A stretch of 33,036 bases of DNA from Burkholderiaceae bacterium. GTDB lineage: Bacteria > Pseudomonadota > Gammaproteobacteria > Burkholderiales > Burkholderiaceae. The position numbers and the translations under genes are program-made. Below are positions 7,290-15,215 of the stretch, piece after piece (positions within the stretch are counted from its first letter, which is position 1; every line of letters begins with the position of its first letter). A model generated the notes under the pieces. That model saw only the letters and a program-made list of their open reading frames with translations, did not search any database and had not been told where the DNA came from. The stretch is taken from contig CANBSM010000002.1 of assembly GCA_947372155.1 (NCBI GenBank), positions 1 through 33,036 on the forward strand, given 5' to 3'.

Positions 7290-8582
7290 ATGGACACCTT
7301 TTTTGACGATTGGCCCTTTTATGGCCAAGTTGCTCTAGTCCTATTTTTACTTGCGCTATCGGGCTTTTTCTCGATGGCAGAAACGAGCATGCTGTCCTCG
7401 AATCGCCATCGCCTACGTGCAATGGCTAATGGTGGCAACACAGGAGCAGCGCTAGCTGAAAGGCTCTTAAAGCGCATTGACTCATTACTATCGGTACTGC
7501 TGATTTCGAATAACCTCATCAATACGGTTTTGCCTATTTTGGTAACCGGTATTGCTCTGCATATTTTTGGTGACAGCGGCTTCGTACTCTCGATTGCCAC
7601 TCTAGTGGTTGCCCTACTCATCATCATCTTTAGTGAGATTACCCCTAAAGTCATTGGTGCTGCCTTTCCCGAAAAGATTGCTGCCAATGTAGGCTGGTTT
7701 ATTTTGCCCCTCACTTTTGTATTGAAGCCATTACTTTGGTTCATCAATAGCTTTGTTTCTGGTCTGATGAAGGTATCTGGCCTGCAATCCTCCTCAGATA
7801 GTAGGGCGATGAGCAAGGAAGAATTACGCAGCCTTGTTTTGGAGTCAAACCGCTTTGTCTCCAATCATCATCGCAACATCTTGCTCAACCTATTCAATTT
7901 AGAAAATATTACGGTTGATGATGTGATGACGCCAAGATCGAAGATTGAGGTTTTGGACCTCTCAAGACCGATTGATGAAGTGGTCCAGCAATTAGAAACC
8001 TGCTATCACAATAAATTACCCGTTTGCGATGGTGATTCTGAACGCATTGTCGGAATCCTTTCGGTTAAGAAGGCTTTATCCCTATTGGGCGATACAGACC
8101 TCAAGCATGAAGACTTTAGGGTGCTTTTGAATGAGCCCTATTTCATTCCAAGTGGCACACCGGTTCTACAGCAAATGCAATTTTTCCAAGACAACCAACA
8201 GCGCTTAAGTTTGGTTGTGAATGAGTACGGTGAAGTTCTGGGCTTGGTGACCTTTGAAGATATTGTGGAAGAACTTATTGGCGAATTCACCACGTCCTTC
8301 TCAAGCCTTTCAACTGATCCTCGCTGGCTGGCTGATGGCACTTATCTAGCAACGGGTAGTGCCTCGCTACGAGATCTCAATCGCCTACTTAACCTTAACC
8401 TTCCTCTAGATGGCCCACGCACTTTAAACGGACTTATTCTCGAGAAGCTCGAGGCCATTCCTGATCATGATGTGAGTATTCGGATTGCTGGCATCGTCAT
8501 GGAAATAGTCCAGTTTGATGAGCATGGCGTAAAAACTGTGAAACTTTATCGCCCCAACGTTTCAACTCAAGAGCAAGATTGA
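7290..8582 (+). CDS. CorC/HlyC family membrane protein with DUF21 and CBS domains
   Basis: Inner-membrane protein with three parts: an N-terminal CNNM/DUF21 domain of about four membrane helices (roughly residues 10-190), a tandem CBS pair (about 205-330, with VDDVMTPRSKIEVLD opening the first), and a C-terminal CorC_HlyC domain ending near 425. The family is linked to magnesium or cobalt export and is related to CorB/YfjD and CNNM transporters. The 430-residue length is normal. The frame is open from TTG 7257, but ATG 7290 places the first helix correctly. It is the first gene of a plus-strand run, and its TGA overlaps the TTG start of the next gene as TTGA, suggesting coupling. Ion specificity is not shown by the sequence. 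Confidence 0.88.
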   Translation: MDTFFDDWPFYGQVALVLFLLALSGFFSMAETSMLSSNRHRLRAMANGGNTGAALAERLLKRIDSLLSVLLISNNLINTVLPILVTGIALHIFGDSGFVLSIATLVVALLIIIFSEITPKVIGAAFPEKIAANVGWFILPLTFVLKPLLWFINSFVSGLMKVSGLQSSSDSRAMSKEELRSLVLESNRFVSNHHRNILLNLFNLENITVDDVMTPRSKIEVLDLSRPIDEVVQQLETCYHNKLPVCDGDSERIVGILSVKKALSLLGDTDLKHEDFRVLLNEPYFIPSGTPVLQQMQFFQDNQQRLSLVVNEYGEVLGLVTFEDIVEELIGEFTTSFSSLSTDPRWLADGTYLATGSASLRDLNRLLNLNLPLDGPRTLNGLILEKLEAIPDHDVSIRIAGIVMEIVQFDEHGVKTVKLYRPNVSTQEQD

Positions 8583-9658
8583 GCATTGCTACTGATGACT
8601 CCCTCATCATTCGCACTTGGTATGAGATCGCCACGTATGCCCTAGATGCCAGAGCGAGTGATATTCACATAGAGGCTGGGACACAAGCCACTCTCATCCG
8701 CATTCGGGTCGATGGTTTGCTACAAATACAGTCGCATTACCCGATTGAATTTCATGACCGCCTCATCACACGCATCAAAGTTCTGGCTCGTTTAGATATT
8801 GCCGAAAAACGCCTTCCGCAAGATGGGCGCCTTTGTATTGGCCATAACTTTTCTAAACCCAACATTGATTGCCGGGTCTCAATTTTGCCAACGCTACATG
8901 GAGAAAAGGCCGTCGTCCGCATATTGCCCAGCTGCGTTGAGGAGCTTGATCTTCAAGAGATTGGCCTACTCTCAGAACAGCTCGAAATATTCCAACAAGC
9001 CCTTTCTCAATCCAATGGGCTGATCTTAGTAACAGGGCCCACTGGGAGCGGCAAGACTCGAACGCTATACAGCTGCCTGCATCAACTCAATCAAAATCAT
9101 CGCAATCTTTGCTCCATCGAGGATCCCATTGAAATTCGTCTCGCCGGAGTCAATCAAGTGGCATATCACCCGCGGGCGGGCTTAGATTTTCCAACCATTA
9201 TTCGCGCCCTTCTTCGGCAAGATCCCGACGTCATCATGATTGGAGAAATCCGAGATGCTGCTACAGCCCAGCTCGCCATTCAGGCAGCACAAACTGGGCA
9301 TCTCGTACTGAGCACATTACATACCCGCAATGCGTGTGGAGCGGTTCCAAGACTTAACAATCTGGGAATTGATCAAGAGTCTCTTAAGTCTTGCCTATTA
9401 AGCGTCAGTTCACAGCGACTGGTGCGAAAAACATGCTCTCAATGCCTCGGATTTAAGGCGGGCAATAACGTGCAATGCTCAAACTGCAAAGGAAGTGGTT
9501 GCCTTGGGCGCATTGGAGTTCATGAGGTATTAGGCAAGGCCCATTTATTTAACCCATCTGCCCCATACATCAGAATGAGGGATGCTGGATTCATTCATAT
9601 GCAAGCAGGCCTTATTAGTCAAGCGGCTCTAGATGCAGAAGTGGGCACATGGCATTAA
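8579..9658 (+). CDS. PilB/GspE family assembly ATPase, short form without N-terminal domain
   Basis: Hexameric ATPase that powers type IV pilus or type II secretion pseudopilus assembly from the cytoplasmic face of the inner membrane. Residues 153-160 form Walker A (GPTGSGKT). IGEIRD at 221-226 is the Walker B region, GHLVLSTLHT at 240-249 the His box. Cys286, Cys289, Cys300 and Cys303 form the C-terminal zinc site typical of PilB and GspE rather than PilT. At 359 residues it is about 200 shorter than usual PilB because the N-terminal MshEN/T2SSE_N region is missing; the upstream DNA codes for another gene. TTG 8579 is the only start before the conserved ARASDIHIEA segment and overlaps the previous stop. 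The pilC-like gene follows with a 10-nt overlap. Confidence 0.85.
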   Translation: MSIATDDSLIIRTWYEIATYALDARASDIHIEAGTQATLIRIRVDGLLQIQSHYPIEFHDRLITRIKVLARLDIAEKRLPQDGRLCIGHNFSKPNIDCRVSILPTLHGEKAVVRILPSCVEELDLQEIGLLSEQLEIFQQALSQSNGLILVTGPTGSGKTRTLYSCLHQLNQNHRNLCSIEDPIEIRLAGVNQVAYHPRAGLDFPTIIRALLRQDPDVIMIGEIRDAATAQLAIQAAQTGHLVLSTLHTRNACGAVPRLNNLGIDQESLKSCLLSVSSQRLVRKTCSQCLGFKAGNNVQCSNCKGSGCLGRIGVHEVLGKAHLFNPSAPYIRMRDAGFIHMQAGLISQAALDAEVGTWH

Positions 9659-10695
9659 GCAAGCAGGATCAACTCCATTTTGCCGAGCAACTCTTAACAT
9701 TACTAGAGGCAGGGCTACCTCTCTTAAATGGGATTGAACTCATTTATTCAACTGCTCCAAAGGCTTGGCTTCCTTGGGTGAGCAGCCTTTATACGCAACT
9801 CAAAAAGGGGGAAAGTTTTTCTCAATGCTTGCGTTCTCAGTCAAATTTATTCTCAATGGAGTTTATTAATCTTGTTCGCGTTAGTGAGCGCACTGGCGAC
9901 TTTAATTTAGCGCTAAAGACAATTTGTCAGCAACTAGAAGCGCAAATTGAATTACGTCAGAAAATTCAACAAGCGATGAGTTATCCCACCATCACCTTAG
10001 CTAGCTCTTGCCTTCTAGTCATTGTGATGATGATTTGGGTCGTGCCAGTTTTCAAAGATGTTTTTGCTCATTTTCAAGCGGAGTTGCCAGCACCAACCAA
10101 AGCATTAATTCAAGTATCGTCTTGGCTTGAGGAGTTCTATATTGTTATCTCCATAGCACTAGCCAGCTTCTTTATGCTCTTTGGGATCACATGGTCCAAA
10201 CTGCCTAAGCTACAAAAATATTGCGACCGACTGAGTTTCTCTATACCAATGATTGGACAGCTTCTCAGATTAGCAACCCTTACCTACTGGTGCCGGACAT
10301 TAGGCCATCTCCTGATGTCTGGATTACCTCTTCCAGATGCATTGAGGGTTACTGCACAATCATCCAACCACTGGCTCAGCCATGATTTCAGCGCAGATAT
10401 ATTTAAACACTTGACCCGCGGCTGGCCTCTCGGAGATGCAATCGTGAGAGCAGACCCCAAGCACTTACTATTTGATCTTGAAACACTGCAATTATTACGA
10501 ATAGCATCAGAGAGTGGTGCGCTTGCCCAAATGTTGCAAAGACGCGCCTCGGTATTGGGGTCTCAATTAAGCAATCGACTCAATACCTTAAGTCAAAGCT
10601 TGGAACCCTTATTGATTATTATTGTTGGACTCATTATTGGAAGTCTAGTCATAATCCTATATCTCCCCATCTTTAACCTAGGACAGATTGTTTAA
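9649..10695 (+). CDS. pilC: type II secretion / type IV pilus assembly platform protein (PilC/GspF family)
   Basis: Polytopic inner-membrane platform protein that couples the PilB-type ATPase to the growing pilus or pseudopilus. The 348-residue protein shows the two T2SSF repeats. The first includes ALSKQDQLHFAEQLLTLLEAGLPLL and LVRVSERTGDFNLAL. The second includes WCRTLGHLLMSGLPLPDALRVTA and LRIASESGALAQML. Membrane segments lie near 118-137, 162-183 and 318-340, as in the family. It overlaps the ATPase gene by 10 nt, and its TAA shares one base with the ATG of the prepilin peptidase gene (TAATG). The product is somewhat shorter than the roughly 400 residues of usual PilC, mainly at the N terminus. 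GspF is the alternative name. Confidence 0.87.
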   Translation: MALSKQDQLHFAEQLLTLLEAGLPLLNGIELIYSTAPKAWLPWVSSLYTQLKKGESFSQCLRSQSNLFSMEFINLVRVSERTGDFNLALKTICQQLEAQIELRQKIQQAMSYPTITLASSCLLVIVMMIWVVPVFKDVFAHFQAELPAPTKALIQVSSWLEEFYIVISIALASFFMLFGITWSKLPKLQKYCDRLSFSIPMIGQLLRLATLTYWCRTLGHLLMSGLPLPDALRVTAQSSNHWLSHDFSADIFKHLTRGWPLGDAIVRADPKHLLFDLETLQLLRIASESGALAQMLQRRASVLGSQLSNRLNTLSQSLEPLLIIIVGLIIGSLVIILYLPIFNLGQIV

Positions 10696-11195
10696 TGGGT
10701 CATTTTGTTTTACTTGATTGGGTCCGCATATGTCTGATAGCGGTCTTGTTGTACTTAGCGTATTTCGATTTACGCACCTTTCGCCTGCCTGATGTCATCA
10801 CTCTGCCGCTCATCTTGCTGGGTCTATTGTTTAATGGCCTTTCAAAGCAAGGCTTCATTTCTTTTCAAGACTCGATCCTTGGGGCGATACTAGGCTATAC
10901 CTTTCTTTGGCTCACAAATCTTCTATACCGACTAGCCAAAAAGCAAGATGGCATTGGAATGGGGGATGCCAAGCTGTTGGCGGCCTTGGGGGCTTGGCTT
11001 GGCTGGTTCACATTACCCAGTCTTCTGCTCATGGCATCTCTGACGGGCCTGATTGGCGGCATCATCTGGCTGCAGTTGAATAAACAAAATCATCGTTCAG
11101 CCTTTCCGTTTGGCCCTTTTCTTGCTATTGCTGGCATCATTGAGTTGTTATGGCCACAGACCCTACAAACCCTCCTTCTGAACAAGCTACTCTAG
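10695..11195 (+). CDS. prepilin peptidase, peptidase-only short form (A24 family)
   Basis: Aspartic membrane protease that removes the leader peptide from type IV prepilins. The 166-residue protein has both catalytic aspartates in their expected contexts: Asp25 in YFDLRTFRLPD and Asp91 in GIGMGDAK. About six hydrophobic segments are present. It lacks the roughly 120-residue N-terminal domain with the CxxC pairs and N-methyltransferase site found in PilD and GspO, and in this respect resembles TadV/CpaA-type peptidases. The usual proteobacterial gene order pilB-pilC-pilD makes PilD the positional equivalent. It starts on the last base of the pilC stop and its 3' end overlaps coaE by 46 nt. Confidence 0.85.
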   Translation: MGHFVLLDWVRICLIAVLLYLAYFDLRTFRLPDVITLPLILLGLLFNGLSKQGFISFQDSILGAILGYTFLWLTNLLYRLAKKQDGIGMGDAKLLAALGAWLGWFTLPSLLLMASLTGLIGGIIWLQLNKQNHRSAFPFGPFLAIAGIIELLWPQTLQTLLLNKLL

Positions 11196-11836
11196 GCGCA
11201 CTTAAAGGGCATGCGCTCTTTCTAGGCCTTACTGGTGGCATTGGCTCTGGGAAAACCGCTGTCAGCGATCAACTTGCTCAATTGGGTGCGGGTATTGTCG
11301 ATACCGATCTGATAGCCCATCAAATCACCGCTCCAAATGGAGTAGCAATTCCATTGATTCAAAAACAGTTTGGCCCAGAATTTATTGACTCGAGCGGGGC
11401 GCTCGATAGAGCCAAAATGCGCAAACTTGTATTTGCCGATCCCGATGCAAGAAAAGTATTAGAGGCAATCACCCACCCCCTCATTCGGGAAGAAACCATT
11501 CGGCAGGCCAATGGGCTCATAAAAGAACAGGCTCCTTACCTTGTTTTTGTAGTTCCCTTGTTAATTGAATCCGGGAGCTGGTCATCCCTACTCGATTACC
11601 TTGTAGTGGTTGACTGCCCAGAGGAGCGCCAAATTGAGCGGGTGATGCACCGCAGCAAATTACCCCGGAATGAGGTCGAAAGAATTCTTAAGGCTCAAGC
11701 CAGTAGACAAGAGCGCATTAGCCATGCAGATATGGTCATTGAAAACCAAGGCAGCTTGAACGACTTACAGGCTCAAGTTTTAGAGTTGCACCAAAAAATC
11801 CTGCAGATTCAGAAAGATCGCACCAGTTCGTCATAG
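11150..11836 (+). CDS. coaE: dephospho-CoA kinase
   Basis: Catalyses the last step of coenzyme A synthesis, ATP-dependent 3'-phosphorylation of dephospho-CoA; cytosolic. The 228-residue protein has Walker A GGIGSGKT at 29-36, VDTDLIAHQI, the RKVLEAITHPLIR segment and PLLIESG, all typical of CoaE. Family members usually begin a few residues before the P-loop. Here there is an extra stretch of about 20 residues, and no ATG, GTG or TTG occurs in frame between 11150 and the P-loop, so the overlap with the prepilin peptidase gene appears real. The position after pilD and before zapD matches many beta- and gammaproteobacteria. Confidence 0.94.
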   Translation: MATDPTNPPSEQATLGALKGHALFLGLTGGIGSGKTAVSDQLAQLGAGIVDTDLIAHQITAPNGVAIPLIQKQFGPEFIDSSGALDRAKMRKLVFADPDARKVLEAITHPLIREETIRQANGLIKEQAPYLVFVVPLLIESGSWSSLLDYLVVVDCPEERQIERVMHRSKLPRNEVERILKAQASRQERISHADMVIENQGSLNDLQAQVLELHQKILQIQKDRTSSS

Positions 11837-11847
11837 AATATGGGCTT

Positions 11848-12600
11848 GTGATTGTCTACGAATACCCCTTCAATGAATTAGTTCGAAGCATGCTTCGGCT
11901 GGAGTATTTGTTCGCCCGCTTTAACCACTTTGTCCGCTCGGATGATCCTGAGTTACATCACAATGCCATCTCTATATTGTTTGATCTTGGCGATATTGGC
12001 GCTCGTGGTGATATCAAGTCTCTCTTACTCAAAGAATTTGAGCGTCAAAAATATGCACTCAATGGTTTGAAGTCATCACAAAAAGTGGATCAAGAAGCGC
12101 TCAGCCAAACCCTCTCTGAAATTGATTCCGTTGCTAGCAGTATCAATCAATCAGCAGGAAGACCAAATTCAGCTATCACGGAAAGTGAATGGTTAAATGC
12201 TATTCGCACTAGATTGAATATTCCAGGCGGTACTAGCCCGATTGATTTACCAAGTTATCACGCCTGGAAAAATAGCCCCACATCTGAACGTCGTGAGCTT
12301 CTAGAAAAATATATCGCTCCACTCTTACCATGGCATGAAGCATGTCAGTTATTTTTAAGACTGCTACGTCAATCAGGCGAAGCTAAAGATGTGGTCGCAC
12401 ACAATGGATCTTTTCAGCAGGCACCCTCTGGAAAGGTTTACCAATTAATGCGCATTGCTGTTGAAGATGATGCTTTATTTTCAGAAATTAGCGCCAACAA
12501 ATATTTACTCTCTGTACGCTTCTTAAGGTCTGAGCGGGATAAAAAAGCACAGCTGGTAAATGCAGATGTGCCATTCAAACTCACCCTCTGCCAGCTTTAA
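11848..12600 (+). CDS. zapD: cell division protein ZapD
   Basis: FtsZ-binding protein that cross-links FtsZ protofilaments and stabilises the Z ring (DUF1342 family). The 250-residue protein opens with VYEYPFNELVRSMLRLEYLF, which lines up with the conserved family start, and contains the conserved FLRLLRQSGEAKDVVAHNGSFQQ-type region near 172-194. Start codon GTG 11848 directly precedes this conserved N terminus; no better ATG exists. It lies 11 bases after coaE, a common coaE-zapD pairing. In enterobacteria yacG follows, but here the next gene is a convergent mutT-like gene whose stop overlaps by 4 bases. Confidence 0.92.
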   Translation: MIVYEYPFNELVRSMLRLEYLFARFNHFVRSDDPELHHNAISILFDLGDIGARGDIKSLLLKEFERQKYALNGLKSSQKVDQEALSQTLSEIDSVASSINQSAGRPNSAITESEWLNAIRTRLNIPGGTSPIDLPSYHAWKNSPTSERRELLEKYIAPLLPWHEACQLFLRLLRQSGEAKDVVAHNGSFQQAPSGKVYQLMRIAVEDDALFSEISANKYLLSVRFLRSERDKKAQLVNADVPFKLTLCQL

Positions 12601-13013
12601 GCTAAAGACCGTCTAAGGCACTCCAGCATTGGCCAGGCGGCTGGCAGTAAAGGTTCTACGCTAGGTGATTCTGCAGTCATCGACTCCCAAGATAAGGCTT
12701 GCCCTTCACAACCCGTGGGAGTCCCTGACCAGTCCCGAATAATGCTGACATACAGACGAACATATGCGTGTGGATAGTCATGCTCTAGAACAGTTAATTC
12801 TTCGCTAGAGCCAATATCAATACCAAGCTCTTCTTTCAACTCGCGTTGCAGTGCCTGAAAAACTGTTTCCCCTTTTTCAACTTTTCCACCGGGAACTTCC
12901 CAGTAACCAGCGTAAGGTTTACCTTCTGGTCTTTGCCCTAAGAGATAGCGGCCTTCGGAATCAATTAATATTCCTGCGGCAACAACGGTAATGGGGCGCT
13001 GAATTTCACTCAT
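12597..13013 (-). CDS. mutT: Nudix hydrolase, MutT-like 8-oxo-dGTP diphosphatase
   Basis: Hydrolyses 8-oxo-dGTP to the monophosphate and so prevents A:T to C:G transversions. Residues 43-65 of the 138-residue protein match the Nudix box G-x5-E-x7-REUxEExGU exactly, with metal-binding Glu58, Glu61 and Glu62. The early GQRPEGKPYAGYWEVPGGK segment is typical of MutT. The frame begins at TTG 13016; ATG 13013, the next codon, is preferred. It follows the AAA ATPase gene by 12 bases in the same operon. MutT-type substrate choice is inferred from similarity and length. Confidence 0.88.
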   Translation of the reverse strand: MSEIQRPITVVAAGILIDSEGRYLLGQRPEGKPYAGYWEVPGGKVEKGETVFQALQRELKEELGIDIGSSEELTVLEHDYPHAYVRLYVSIIRDWSGTPTGCEGQALSWESMTAESPSVEPLLPAAWPMLECLRRSLA

Positions 13014-13025
13014 CAATTAACTATC

Positions 13026-13883
13026 TTAAGACTTTGAGCCCGCCCAATGCTTAGCAAATTGCCAAGCAACGCGACCTGATCTTGAGCCACGCTCCAACGC
13101 CCATACCAATGCTTCTGAACGTGCTGATTCAATTTGCGCAGCACTCAAACCAAAATGTTGCAACCAATGCGCCACGATTGCTAAATATTCGTCTTGTTTT
13201 GGCGGATAGAAAGATAGCCAAAGACCAAAGCGCTCTGATAAAGAGATCTTCTCCTCAACAACTTCTCCAGGATGAATTTCACCATCGTCGCCATGTACAT
13301 AACCCTCGTTATCCTTCATATACTCGGGCAATAAATGACGGCGATTAGAGGTGGCGTAAATCAAAATATTGTCGACTTGAGCTGAAACAGAGCCATCTAA
13401 GGCTGATTTCATTGCTTTGTAGCCAGACTCACCATCCTCAAACGACAAATCGTCGCAAAAAATAATGAAGCGCTCTGGGCGCTCAGCTAAAAGCTCAGTA
13501 ATATCCGCCAAATCAGCCAAATATTCTTTTTCAACCTCAACAAGGCGTAAGCCTTGACTGGCAAACTCATGCAAACTCGCCTTGATTAATGAGGACTTTC
13601 CAGTTCCCCTGGCACCAGTCAATAAAATATTGTTAGCAGGCTTTTTTTGAATAAAGTTTTTTGTGTTGTCACGTATTGCATCACGCTGACGATCGATATT
13701 CTGCAAATCTTCAAAAGTAATATCGGCTACATGCTTTACTGGCTGCAAAAATCCAATGCTGCCAAAAATACTGTCGCGCCGACGCCATCTGAATGCTGTT
13801 GAAGACTTCCACTGCTCTTGCGTTAAGGGCTTTGGTAAAAAGGTATCGAGATGATCGAGAAGACGATCTAATTTTTCATTCAT
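13026..13883 (-). CDS. DUF815-type AAA ATPase of unknown role
   Basis: Predicted AAA+ ATPase of the DUF815 (COG2607) family; its cellular role is not established. The 285-residue protein has Walker A GARGTGKSS at about 90-98, Walker B IIFCDDLSFED at about 140-150, a sensor-1-like ATSN at 177-180, and SERFGLWLSF followed by a C-terminal GSRSGRVAWQFAKHW likely to contain sensor 2. No membrane segment or signal peptide is present. It sits 15 bases after argJ and 12 before mutT; similar argJ-ATPase-mutT runs are known in Burkholderiales. That context does not reveal its function. Confidence 0.88.
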   Translation of the reverse strand: MNEKLDRLLDHLDTFLPKPLTQEQWKSSTAFRWRRRDSIFGSIGFLQPVKHVADITFEDLQNIDRQRDAIRDNTKNFIQKKPANNILLTGARGTGKSSLIKASLHEFASQGLRLVEVEKEYLADLADITELLAERPERFIIFCDDLSFEDGESGYKAMKSALDGSVSAQVDNILIYATSNRRHLLPEYMKDNEGYVHGDDGEIHPGEVVEEKISLSERFGLWLSFYPPKQDEYLAIVAHWLQHFGLSAAQIESARSEALVWALERGSRSGRVAWQFAKHWAGSKS

Positions 13884-13898
13884 ATTTTGAGCAATCTG

Positions 13899-15134
13899 TT
13901 ATGAGCGGTAATCCGCATTAATGGATACGTAATCATGCGATAAATCACAAGTCCACATAGTCTGAGTTTCATTCCCGCGGCCCAAGTCAATCTTCACAGT
14001 GATTTCAGGAGCCTGCATTACCCGCTGGCCATCGGCCTCTTGGTAATCAGGATTACGGCCACCATCTTTTGCAACCCAAACATCACCAAGCCACATTTGC
14101 ACATGATTCACATCTAAATCGGCGATACCCGCATAGCCAATTGCTGCAAGGATGCGTCCTAAGTTAGGGTCGCTAGCGAAAAAGGCGGTTTTAACCAAAG
14201 GTGAATGCGCAACCGCCTTGGCAACCAATCGACACTCCTCCTGGGTCTTGCCACCAACAACCTCAATCGTCATAAATTTAGTTGCGCCCTCACCATCACG
14301 CACAATCATTTGCGCCAACTTTCTAGCAAGGGCAATTAATGCATCTCGCAAGATTGCATAAACAGGATCATTCGCCGATGTAACCTGCACTGCCGACTGG
14401 CCAGTAGCCATGATGATGAAAGAGTCGTTAGTAGATGTATCACCATCAATGGTGATGGCATTAAAGGAGAGGTCAGCGATCTCACGGGTAAGTTTGCCCA
14501 AGAGCCCAGGAGCAAATCTAGCATCAGTAGCAATAAATCCCAACATGGTTGCCATATTGGGGTGAATCATGCCGGCCCCCTTGCAAATACCAGTCATAGT
14601 TACCAGCCCAGCAGGTGTTTGCACGGTCGCTGAAGCGGCTTTAGGCTGAGTATCAGTGGTCATGATGGCTTGCGCCGCATCTAACCAATTGTCCTCACCT
14701 AGGTTTGCTACCGCCCTTGGCAAAGCACTAATAATTTTTTCAATCGGAAGCGGCTCAAGAATTACGCCGGTTGAAAAAGGCAGAATCTGCTCTGGATGCA
14801 GATTGAGATCTTTAGCCAATGCGGCGCAAGTCTCTAAGGCATGCTTCATACCAGATTCACCGGTCCCAGCATTGGCGTTGCCAGTATTGACCACCAGGGC
14901 TCGAATTTCGCCATTGCGACCTTCTTGCGCTAAATGCTCGCGACAAACTTGCACTGGAGCAGCGCAAAAGCGATTTAAAGTAAAAACGCCAGCCACCTGC
15001 GAGCCGGGAGCTAATGTCATGACTAGTAAATCTTTGCGATTTGCCTTTTTAATGCCAGCTTCGGCGATACCCATCTCAAAGCCTTTAACAGGCTTGAGCT
15101 CGGATTTTAGGGGGAGAGGTAAGTTAACAGTCAT
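13899..15134 (-). CDS. argJ: bifunctional glutamate N-acetyltransferase / amino-acid acetyltransferase
   Basis: Transfers the acetyl group from N-acetylornithine to glutamate (and in bifunctional forms from acetyl-CoA), making ornithine for arginine synthesis. The 411-residue precursor self-cleaves before a threonine. Here the site is [10 protein letters not shown], with nucleophile Thr196, splitting it into alpha and beta chains. The KGAGMIHPN lead-in, [10 protein letters not shown] and C-terminal [15 protein letters not shown] are also conserved. The frame is open to 15161, but ATG 15134 begins the typical MTVNLPLP start. It leads an operon with the AAA ATPase and mutT. Whether it uses acetyl-CoA cannot be told from sequence. 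Confidence 0.95.
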   Translation of the reverse strand: MTVNLPLPLKSELKPVKGFEMGIAEAGIKKANRKDLLVMTLAPGSQVAGVFTLNRFCAAPVQVCREHLAQEGRNGEIRALVVNTGNANAGTGESGMKHALETCAALAKDLNLHPEQILPFSTGVILEPLPIEKIISALPRAVANLGEDNWLDAAQAIMTTDTQPKAASATVQTPAGLVTMTGICKGAGMIHPNMATMLGFIATDARFAPGLLGKLTREIADLSFNAITIDGDTSTNDSFIIMATGQSAVQVTSANDPVYAILRDALIALARKLAQMIVRDGEGATKFMTIEVVGGKTQEECRLVAKAVAHSPLVKTAFFASDPNLGRILAAIGYAGIADLDVNHVQMWLGDVWVAKDGGRNPDYQEADGQRVMQAPEITVKIDLGRGNETQTMWTCDLSHDYVSINADYRS

Positions 15135-15160
15135 AGTCTGATAATTGTAGATGAGGCCCA

Positions 15161-15188
15161 AAAATAAAGCGCGCCTTCTGGACGCGCT
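15161..15188 (-). terminator. intrinsic terminator after the molybdenum hydroxylase pair
   Basis: On the minus strand an 8-bp GC-rich stem (15181-15188 with 15168-15175, one G-U pair) with a 5-base loop is followed by TTATTTT (15161-15167). It lies between the end of the large hydroxylase subunit gene and the start of argJ, so argJ should have its own promoter. Confidence 0.8.
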
Positions 15189-15215
15189 GTATTTGGTTCT
15201 TCCTCTTTATCAATG

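Noticed and set aside
7319..7864. 181-codon open frame on the minus strand
   Set aside because: Antisense to the CorC/HlyC family gene, whose domains are clear; no independent support.
14656..15141. 161-codon open frame on the plus strand
   Set aside because: It lies wholly antisense to the well-conserved argJ, has no Shine-Dalgarno, and its translation resembles no family; it is a shadow of argJ codon use.
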